A stretch of 64,000 bases of DNA from Lamellibrachia columna (Eukaryota > Annelida > Polychaeta > Sabellida > Siboglinidae): the NCBI GenBank assembly GCA_963662155.1, contig OY759261.1, positions 66,760,681-66,824,680 of the forward strand. Reading direction: 5' to 3'. Position 1 is the stretch's first letter. Each line of letters begins with the position of its first letter. The notes under the pieces were generated by a model that saw only the letters and a list, made by a program, of their open reading frames with translations, was not told the DNA's origin and made no database searches. Made by a program: the position numbers and the translations under genes. Positions 55,385 to 64,000 of the stretch are shown here, piece after piece.

Positions 55385-55760
55385 ATGCTATGCAGTCGTT
55401 CTTAGAGAGAACAGATTTGTAAAATTCGCGGATTCCTTATACTGTTTGTAGCACCTATATACTGAAATGCTACCTAGTAGATCTCAGAAACAGTTTTAAC
55501 TAAGGTGGCTCCAAGGATGCGTTTGTAATTACGTTGGCGTGGTGTACACACAACATATATTTATAGTTGTTTTCCTGCTCGTTTGATGTATCTTTGATAT
55601 CAATAAATGTATAGTATGTGTGCATACAACAGAAAACGTGATCTACGTCTTACATCATGCAATCTCTTTACTGGTTGGAATTGTAATGTATTTCAAAAGG
55701 GCTCGCTAATGTCCAGATGTCTAATGTTTAACAATTATTTTCTTTCTCATTGTTTGTTAA
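55385..55760 (+). repeat. 3'-flank duplication, copy B (orphan 3' end)
   Basis: Plus-strand copy of the main gene's 3' flank, including an AATAAA at about 55602, but with no plus-strand exon 8 upstream of it. It abuts the left arm of the inverted duplication, which reads the other way. It may be what remains of another gene copy. Confidence 0.75.
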
Positions 55761-56040
55761 AATTATTTTGTCTTGCCACCCTTTTAGGATGGCAAACGCA
55801 TGATAAAATCTTAATACATGTGTAATATGATTTCTTGCAGTAAGAAAGTTACACGATATTCCATCTACGTCAGATATAATTTCGTTCAGAGAAACGTTAC
55901 AAACATTCATCGTTGAAGTGAAATATGTTTAGCCGACAACTGCATGCACTACAATGAATTAGAAAGTATTGCTTAAGAGCACGGCTTTGTTCGGCACTAT
56001 TCGGCTGTGTTCGGTTGTCGGTTGAAGAAGTGTCGTCTGC

Positions 56041-56117
56041 CTAGCGCAGCACGGCGAAGAACGCCGCCAGCACGAGACCCAGTGACACCGCCGCATTCGT
56101 TCGTTGACTGTCCGCGC
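56041..56117 (-). CDS. Exon 8 copy, left arm
   Basis: 77 nt, same length as the other two copies, acceptor GTGGACGTTTCAG, TAG at 56041-56043. Encodes ADSQRTN followed by [17 protein letters not shown]; only conservative changes relative to copy 1. Confidence 0.8.
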
Positions 56118-56504
56118 CTGAAACGTCCACAAGATGCGTGTTTTAACATGCATAAAATTGTTGCAATAATTAGTTAATTGTAAATTAATTTCATTTAATA
56201 ATCATCCTCGTGAAACAGTGATGATGTTATTACCATCTGTGCCACACTGACCCATGATATGCCTTTTGAGGAATTCTCTCGGTTACATCCGGGCAAGTTC
56301 GATAAATATGTTTCGCTTAAATTTTCTGTTCTGAAATGCCCGAATTAGGCTATCTGTAGTTTGTCAACAATATTTTTCATTTCTTTAATTAATACTTGAA
56401 TGGTTCTCGGTCACGAATGCGACTAGGAATGATAATAATAATAATACTAAATACCAAAAATAATTATAATAATAATTCACATAATTCTTCTTTTTTTACG
56501 TGTA

Positions 56505-56508
56505 TGTG

Positions 56509-56544
<36 letters not shown>

Positions 56545-56868
56545 TGTGGTGTGTGTGGTGTGTGTGGTGTGTGTGTGGTGTGTGGTGTGGTGTGGTTTGG
56601 TGTGTGTGGTGTGGTGTGGTGTGGTGTGGTGTGGTGTGGTGTGTGGTGTGTGTGGTGTTGTGTGGTGTGGTGTGGTGTTGTGTTGTGTGGTGTCGTGTCG
56701 TGTCGTGTCGTGTCGTGTCGTGTCGTGTCGTGTCGTGTCGTGTCGTGTCGTGTCGTGTCGTGTCGTGTCGTGTCGTGTCGTGTCGTGTCGTGTCGTGTCG
56801 TGTCGTGTCGTGTCGTGTCGTGTCGTGTCGTGTCGTGTCGTGCCGTGCCGTGTCGTGTCGTGTCTAAG
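56505..56868. repeat. Composite microsatellite: GTGC / GTGTG / (GTGTC)n
   Basis: A GTGC run, then irregular GTGTGGT repeats, then about 34 uninterrupted GTGTC pentamers (56690-56865, with two CCGTG variants near the end). The pure pentamer array looks young. It lies in the left-arm intron between the exon 7 and 8 copies and has no counterpart in the right arm. Confidence 0.97.
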
Positions 56869-57084
56869 TTGAGAGAAACCTTTCCTTTTATTAATTTTTT
56901 TTAAATGTTGGTCTTTTACGCTACGTATTTTCTGTTTACTCTTGACGAGTTTAAAGAAATAGATCTACAAAACGATCAAAGCGTCAACGCCCGAGCGTAA
57001 TATCGGCACAATTATTTCTGTCATGGGCCGTGGCACGCATCCATTCTCCAGCTGGGGTCGCAAGGTTGTTTAGTCTTTTGTAGA

Positions 57085-57137
57085 CACAGGGGTAAGGTCA
57101 CAGGGGTAAGGTCACAGGGGTAAGGTCACGGGAGTAA
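57085..57137. repeat. 14-bp tandem repeat
   Basis: Four units like ACAGGGGTAAGGTC, the last one diverged. Confidence 0.85.
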
Positions 57138-57474
57138 GGCCATGTTTTTCATACATGGCCTGGAGCACGTTCACGTCTTACTAAGAAGGCACCGCACAAA
57201 GATATTTCGCCACAACATGGGACGTGTGTACCCATCGGACAATGTCCCCACGGTAATAATAATTGCAAACTGCTTTCTAAAGAGTACTCTTGACAATGTG
57301 GTGTTGTCATAAATAGACTCCGCCTGTGTAGCAGTGGCACATCAATCGTTTGTCCAGGAGTTATACCGAATGTTATCACAGCTATGACAAAAATCGATCC
57401 ATAAAAAATATATAATGCATATTTTATCAGGTTTATTGTTAAACATTTTTATTATTAGTATTATCAATGATCAA

Positions 57475-57650
57475 AATGGGTACCCCTGATATTATTACAA
57501 AATGGGCATTGTGTTATTAGAAAATGGTACCCATTACATTATTACAAGATGAGTATTGTATTATTACACAACGGGTACCTTGATTTACTACAATATGGGC
57601 CTTCTGTTATTACAAAATGTGTACATATTACAACATGGGTCGTTTATTGT
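57475..57650. repeat. Degenerate ATTACAAAATGGGTACC tandem repeat
   Basis: Six or more loosely spaced units of TATTACAAAATGGGTACC-like sequence. The right arm keeps only a trace (GGGGTACCCATTTTGAAATA near 62690). Confidence 0.7.
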
Positions 57651-58028
57651 AAAATGGATCATAACAGGTGTGAACGAACCCGCAAACACTCCAGGGTCGG
57701 TAGACGTCTACCATAGGTCTGTGAAATCATAGCGGTGTATATGATGGATTTTATTAATATAAACATTTATCATAGTCATCTCAGATTCGTTGAGTGATTT
57801 TGTACAAATGGCACGAATCGAGCGAAATGGCGAACGTGTCGACATTCTAGCTATGTAAAATGGGGCGAGAAATTCAAATTGGTACAAATCCAGATTGGTA
57901 CAAAATCACTCCAGTGCGATACCACCACAAACAAAAAACCACCAGAGACACCGCGCTAATATTACGGATTGAAAGTCAATGTCTGTCAACGACAGAGGCA
58001 AGAGAATCGGTGCGATGACGTCACTCAC

Positions 58029-58148
58029 CACCAGAGAGACACTTTGCGTCGTTTTTATCCGTCCACTCCATGCACGCGCCACAGGTGTGGTAGTCGCCGC
58101 AGATGTGTGTGGAGTCACAATCGGCCAACTCAGCAACGTTCAGCTTCG
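58029..58148 (-). CDS. Exon 7 copy, left arm
   Basis: 120 nt, phase 1-1, acceptor ATTGCAG, donor GGTG|GTGAGT on the minus strand. Encodes KLNVAELADCDSTHICGDYH then TCGACMEWTDKNDAKCLSG. All five cysteines are kept. Closer to the right-arm copy than to copy 1. Confidence 0.85.
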
Positions 58149-58554
58149 CTGCAATACGTAGCCACATTACTCAGCAGACAGTGTCTACTGCAACTGCAGC
58201 AACGCGTCACATGGACTTGTTCATTTACGTGTGTTTTCTAATTACGTATTATAATGACTCACAAACTACTAATCTTAAACGCAATGGTTTCTTAAACCAA
58301 ATTTACGTAGGTGTATGTGTAGCGTTTACTACTTTCAACTCTAATTGAGTTATTTCTTCTGTTAGTGACAAGTCTATGGTATGCATTCTAATACTAATAA
58401 TGACATTGATATAATAATAATAATGACAATAATATTCATAAAGCTTCTACAGCGTTTAAATCGTCAGAGCCGTGTTCTGAAGCGAACAAACCTGCAACGT
58501 AGCATGACATCAACGTACGGTGTACTTTTATTGTTTATTTTTTATTCATTAATG

Positions 58555-58990
58555 GCCTTTCGGAAAATAAACTTAAGACGCTTATTTCGCCTGCACTACC
58601 TGCATTGATAAAAGCACTTCTTTTCGCATATAAGTAATATTACTTTCTAGTTTACAGTATTTGTTATTAATTTCATTACTGTATTTTAACACTCTAAATA
58701 TTTTATGCTTCAGCTTAATTTATTTAATTTATTGAATATTTTGAGCTTATAGTCTACATATAAGTGACATTACTCTCTATTTTACAGCATTGATATTAAT
58801 TTTCATTCTTTAAATCTGTATTTTAACACTCTAAAAAAGTTTTGTTTTAGCTTAATTTAATTTAATTTATTTAATATTATGAGCATTTAGTCCACACGTA
58901 ATTTTATTATGTGAAGCGCTTTGATTGGTAATCATTTACTTAAAAAGCGCTATATGAAGAATCGGTATTATTACTATTATTCATTCCTGT
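58555..58990 (+). mobile_element. Insertion in the left arm with a SINE-type tail
   Basis: Segment without counterpart in the right arm. Contains a tandem duplication of about 130 bp (58629-58757 and 58758-58893, each with TTTTAACACTCTAAA and CAGCTTAATTTATTTAATTT-like runs) and ends with GTGAAGCGCTTTGATTGG ... AAAGCGCTATATGAAGAATC and ATT-type repeats, the same tail type as the SINE at 30336-30655. Confidence 0.55.
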
Positions 58991-60473
58991 CATTATATAT
59001 GTATATACATCCTCAAGTGATTTAGCCTATCGTGAATCTGGTTCGTTAATGTCCCAATATGTAGTGTATGGATAGCTTAAGTAATATCCGCAGTCGGTTT
59101 AACTACAAAGTGCGCATTTTTTTTTCCAAATCGTCGAAAGAATTGATTTTAGTCATTAGATCAGGCTCAAAGTACTGGATATCCAAAACGGTTAATACTT
59201 TATGGGGTCAAGGCTTATCATAAGCGTGACTTCCATCCTCTCACTGATCACATGACAAAGCTATGACATTTCACCAAAGGCGAAATTCGTTTGAGTTTTC
59301 AGCGTTTCCATTTTCACTTCAATAAATTCTGCATGCAGAATTAAATAATTTAATAGTTTGTCTGATGATTTCACAAAAACTACATAAGTTGCACAGTTGC
59401 TAGCATGTCGTAGCGAATACTAGGTAGGTTTTAATTTTCGCAAAATTAATTTGAAATGAGACAAGCAACAAAATTTATTTAATGAGGCACCTTTAACTAC
59501 ACAAACGTCGCGTCCGATACTGGCAACTAATTTATATAGGGAAAGTGCTCGTGAAAAGCGGGAAACAACCTCCTCCAGTCATCTTTCGTCGTTTTCGTCA
59601 TTTCGTCGTTGTTTTACGAATCCCCATTTTATGCGCTGTTCCCGTTCCCAGTAAGCGCACGTACGCGAGAAAATGCGAAACCTCGTGAGACTAAAGACAT
59701 ACAAAATGCCTAAAATGGCCTCGTGTGCAGCAATACAGATTAAAACATTATTACTATATAAATTATGTACTTTAAGATCGACAAATTCAGAAATTTGGGC
59801 ATTTTGATTGTACAAAACTCCGAACTAGCTTCGTCTGGGGCCTATCAGTTAACCAATTAAAATAATTGTACATTCAATTTATTGTGTCCTCACATGTATG
59901 AATCGGGTTCGTGCACCTTCGTTTTTAAATAGTTTCGCAATGCAATCACGAAGTCGGCCCTATTCCGATCTGCGTGGCGTCTCTATTCCCATACGTATCT
60001 ACATTACCGTTTTCGGGTGGGAAATACCGCTTGTTTCCATTGGTCCCGCTTTCTCGCTTTTTGGACGAAATGTACCGCCTTTGTAATAAAAAAACAAATT
60101 CACGGTAAAATCGATGTATGTATAGCACACGAGGCCATTTTAGGCACTTTTTATGTCTTTAGTCTCACGAGGTTTCGCATTTTCTCGCGGGCGTGCGCTT
60201 ACTGGGAACGGGAACAGCGCATAAAATGGGGATTCGTAAAACAACGACGAAATGACGAAAACGACGAAAGATGACTGGAGGAGGTTGTTTCCCGCTTTTC
60301 ACGAGCACTTTCCCGCATTTCCATGAGCAGATGTTATGTTTGTTCCAAACAACGAAAAACGAAAAGAAGTCAGACTAATAAGACTATTTCCAGTGTCCTT
60401 TTAGAAAACCTAATATCGCCACTGTTGAACTAGGTGATATTGTCCTGATATGAATATTGTGATTGCTTGGCAG

Positions 60474-60647
60474 ACAAGCTCGGAGAGCAATGTTCCAAAT
60501 CAGCGCCTGAGCGTAAGAAGTGTGAAAACCACTTGTCATGCGTTGAGGGGTTATGCGCCTGTAGCGACAGTGACAACAAAGAATACACGGTCAAAGTGCG
60601 AGTTAACGGAGTCGAGAAAGAATCCAAGACATGTGTCGACAAAGAGG
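60474..60647 (+). CDS. Exon 6 copy, right arm
   Basis: 174 nt, phase 1-1, acceptor GATTGCTTGGCAG, donor GAGG|GTAAGG, the same ends as copy 1 (46277-46459). Six cysteines at equivalent positions (EQCSKSA, KKCENHLSCVEGLCACSD, KTCVDKE), three codons shorter in the first loop. Its left-arm counterpart is deleted. Confidence 0.85.
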
Positions 60648-61838
60648 GTAAGGCTCGTGTTGAAGTCCGTTTACATGGCTGTTCCTTTCAGACGAGGGAA
60701 TTGAAGCAAATGACGGGCACCGTATTTACACTGGTGATCCTTATTGAAGCATAGCAGAAGGGTCGGCCCAAACGAATACTTCCCTGCTTACCAGGGAAGA
60801 TATAATTTTATTGCCAGTATCGGATACGACGTTTGTATAGTTAAAAGTGCCTCGTCAATTAAATTTCGTTGCTTATCTCATTTCAAATTCTTGTTGCGAA
60901 AATTCAAACCTACCTAGTATCCACTACGGCATGCTAGCTCGTTTGTGCAACTTTTATATGCATTTTTGTGTGTGAAATCATCACACAAACTATTAAATTA
61001 TTTAATTCTGCATGCAGAATTTATTGAAGTGAAAATGGAAAAGCTGAAAACTCATGAATTTCGCCTTTTGTGAAATTTCATAACTTTGTCATGTGATCGG
61101 CGAGAGGATGGAAGTCACACCCATGATCAGCTTTGACCCTATAAAGTGCTTACCGTTTTCGATATCCACTATTTTGAGCCTTACCAGATCAAACGACTAA
61201 AACCAATTCTTTCGAAGATTTGAACAAAAATACGCACTTTTTAATTAAGCCGACTGCGGATATTACTTAAAGTTAAACCATTCACACACTACACATTAGG
61301 ACATCAACGAACCGGATTCGCGATAGGCTAAATCAGTTGATGAATCACTTTTAACTATAATAAATGGAATGACTAAAAAAATAAGCAATAAAAGTACACC
61401 GTACATTGACATCTTTTAACGTGTCTGGTTTGTTGCGCTTCTGAACACGGTTCTGACGATTTAAGCGCTATAGAAGCTTCATTAATGTTATTGTCATCAT
61501 TATTATTGTTATTATTATTAGTAGTAGTAATAGTAGTAGTATTATATTAATGTCATTATTATTATTATTATTATTATTATTGTTAGAATACATTAGCATA
61601 CCATAGACGTATTACTAAAAGAAGGAATAATTCCATTAGAGTGGAAAGTAGTAAACACTATACCTCTATGGAAATTGTTTTAAGAAACCATTGCGTTTAC
61701 GTTTATTAGTTTGTGAGTCATTATAATACGTAATTAGAAAACACACGGTCGGCTTACTTGTTCAACGTAAATTGACAAATCGATGTAACGCGTTGCAGTG
61801 GACATTGTCATGCTGAGTAATGTGGTTACATATTACAG

Positions 61839-61964
61839 CGATTCTCAACGTCGCTGAGTCGGCCAAGTGTGACTCCAAAAACGTCTGCGGGGACTACCTC
61901 ACCTGTGACACGTGCATTGAGTGGGCGAATCGAAAAAATGACAGCAAAAAATGTATCTCTGGTG
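61839..61964 (+). CDS. Exon 7 copy, right arm
   Basis: 126 nt, phase 1-1, acceptor TACATATTACAG, donor GGTG|GTGAGT. Encodes ILNVAESAKCDSKNVCGDYL then TCDTCIEWANRKNDSKKCIS. Five cysteines kept. Confidence 0.85.
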
Positions 61965-62507
61965 GTGAGTGACGTCATCGCACCTGTTGTCTGGCCTCTG
62001 ACGTAGACAGACATTGACTTTCAATCCGTAACACCAGTGCGCTGTCTCTGGTGGTTTTTGTTTGTGAGTGGTATCATGCTCAAATCGCACTGAAGTGATT
62101 TTGCACCAATCTGGATTTGTACCAAACTGAACCTTCTCGCCGTAGGTAGAAAGTCGACACGTTCGCCATTTCGTTCGATTCGTTGCACTTTCGAAGGCGG
62201 TCGTTTAATTATTGCCAACAAGGCCAACTTCGAGAAATGATAGATTCCGAAATCGGCGCAGATAACTAATATAGTGACCAAATTATAAACACTAAAATTT
62301 GCACAAAATAACTCAAAGAATCTCAGATGAATATAAAATAAAATCCATCACAAACACCGCTGTTTTCACAGACCTAAAGTCGATGTTTACCGATGCTGGA
62401 GTGTTCGCGGGGTTCGTTCACACCTGTTACCTTCCATTTTACAACAAACGACACATTTTGTAATATGCACGCAAGCACGCACGCACGCACGCACCGCACG
62501 CACGCAT

Positions 62508-62671
<164 letters not shown>

Positions 62672-63596
62672 TTTGCATTAATATAAGGGGTACCCATTTT
62701 GAAATAACATGCCGACCCAAAATGTAATAACAATAATGAACATTGATAATAATAACAATAATACATTGTTTAACGATAAACCTGATCAAATATATATTGT
62801 ATATTCTTATGGGTCGTAAGTTAAAAACCTAAATAAGTATAAATGCCCTTTGTAGTGTTAAGAGTATAATATGCTAACAAACGGGTATTAGGCCTACTAT
62901 CACCACTTTCTCTTGATTAGTGGGTAGATGTCGCTGTTGTTGTCCAGAACGGACATTTGTATGTCTTTCCATTATTTTTGCAGCGGCGTGCACAACTGAT
63001 AATTTATCAGCAACATTTTAAAACACATTAACACAATAATTATTGATAATATTATCCTACATATGCGTGTGCTTATTCATAACATGTATTTTCGAAAGCT
63101 TGATAAAGAACACAAATTCATTCATTGCTGCAAAATCAATAAATTTATTGACATAAACAAAATGAAACAGAATGGATTAAGTTTATCGGCATCTGTACTG
63201 TAGTTCTACTACCACCCTTGGCTAGCGAGGATGCCCACGCAGATACGTAGCAATTACGGTAAATATTATAGTTATAAGCGTCTTTCCAACCTGGAGGTAG
63301 ATTAAAGACTCGATAATCCAGCCACACGCTGGACTCTTGTCATAGCTGAGATAACACTCGGTATAATTATCTCCTGAGAAAAATAAACGATTGATGTGCC
63401 ACTGCTACACAGGCGGAACTTATTTATGCAGAACACCGCATTGTCAAGAGTGCTCCTAAGAAAGCAGTTAGCAATTATTATTACCGTTGACGCTTTGGTC
63501 GTTTTGCAGGTGTATTTCTTTGAACTCGTCAAGAATAAACAGAAAAATACGTCGCATTATAGACCGGCATTTTACAAAATACTTGGAAAGGTTTCC

Positions 63597-63630
63597 CTCC
63601 CTCCCTCCCTCCCTCCCTCCCTCCCTCCCT
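63597..63630. repeat. (CCCT)n microsatellite
   Basis: About eight CCCT/TCCC units, absent from the left arm. Confidence 0.95.
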
Positions 63631-63826
63631 ATGTATATCGTAGGGCCTTCCAAAAACGTGTTCAACAAGATTTTCTTGGATATCCATCCACCTTGGATAT
63701 CTACCAGGGTGATAACAACATCATCACTAATTCAAAGGGTGATTATTCGTGGAAATTAATTTACAATTAACTTATTATTACAACAGTGTTATGCATTTAA
63801 AAACAAACATCCTGTGGACGTTTCAG

Positions 63827-63903
63827 GCGCGGACAGTCAACGAACGAATGCGGCGTTGTCACTGGGTCTCGTGCTGGTGGCGTTCTTCGCCATGCTGCGC
63901 TAG
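63827..63903 (+). CDS. Exon 8 copy, right arm
   Basis: 77 nt, acceptor GTGGACGTTTCAG, TAG at 63901-63903. Encodes GADSQRTN (first Gly codon split with the previous exon) followed by [17 protein letters not shown]. Nearly identical to the other two copies, in contrast to the more diverged introns. Confidence 0.85.
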
Positions 63904-64000
63904 GCAGACGACATTTCTTCAACTGACAGCCGACAACACCCGAACAAAGCCGAGTACTGCCGAGCAAAGCCGTAGTGTATGCAACTGTAGTGTATGCAAT

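Larger units (their letters stand above)
55885..59720 (-). repeat. Left arm of the large inverted duplication
   Basis: Reverse-complement homologue of about 60150-64000. Matching landmarks in mirror order: exon 8 copy and its flanks, ATTGATGTGCCACTGCTACA near 57330 versus 63390, exon 7 copy, the (ATT)n relic, CTGCATGCAGAATT near 59330 versus 61010, and GAAAATGCGAAACCTCGTGA near 59671 versus 60165. Differences include a loss of about 490 bp (exon 6) at about 59535 and an inserted element at about 58555-58990. Confidence 0.9.

Noticed and set aside
56396..56904. Cys/Val/Arg/Ser-rich frames of 119-158 codons
   Set aside because: Produced by GTGTG and GTGTC microsatellites.
59579..60274. Pair of similar frames (each ending in IKWGFVKQRRNDENDER)
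   Set aside because: These are the same sequence seen in both arms near the palindrome axis; no domain or splice context supports coding.

Overview
This window is eukaryotic, most likely from a marine invertebrate (a lophotrochozoan such as a mollusc is my best guess, low confidence). The sequence is AT-rich, gene-sparse, full of micro- and minisatellites, and carries tRNA-headed SINEs, degenerate non-LTR retrotransposons and DNA transposons of the pogo, Merlin and hAT types. There are no bacterial-style operons, and most long open frames lie inside tandem repeats and are not genes.

Positions 1-29,600 hold no gene that I recognise. They carry a decayed TA-flanked inverted-repeat element (2,335-3,308), several SINEs, a chain of tandem repeats (7.15-11.0 kb), a CpG-rich patch (about 21.8-23.0 kb) and a graveyard of non-LTR retrotransposon pieces (24.3-27.7 kb).

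From 29.77 kb to about 52.05 kb I can assemble by hand one plus-strand gene with a TATA box, eight coding exons and a candidate polyadenylation signal. Its predicted 307-residue product has a signal peptide, five cysteine-rich exon modules (the first four EGF-like/EB-like) and a C-terminal hydrophobic tail typical of a GPI-anchor signal. Intron 1 is phase 0 and every later intron is phase 1, so each cysteine-rich exon is a frame-neutral cassette. Intron 4 (about 12 kb) hosts a 20-bp minisatellite, a hAT-like element with an 8-bp target duplication and another element nested in it, and a Merlin element with about 390-bp inverted repeats, an 8-bp duplication and a damaged transposase. Intron 6 hosts a 2.8-kb pogo-type transposon with perfect termini and a 595-codon transposase frame.

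From about 55.9 kb to the window end lies a large inverted duplication (arms of about 3.8 kb around an axis near 59.9 kb). Each arm carries a copy of the 3' part of the gene above. The right arm (plus strand) has copies of exons 6, 7 and 8. The left arm (minus strand) has exons 7 and 8 and has lost about 0.5 kb holding exon 6. Neither arm shows exons 1-5, so the right-arm exons could be alternative 3' cassettes of the upstream gene or parts of paralogues extending beyond what is visible. Splice sites, reading frame, cysteines and the 77-nt last exon are preserved in all three copies. This modular, inverted exon cluster is the most interesting feature of the window.
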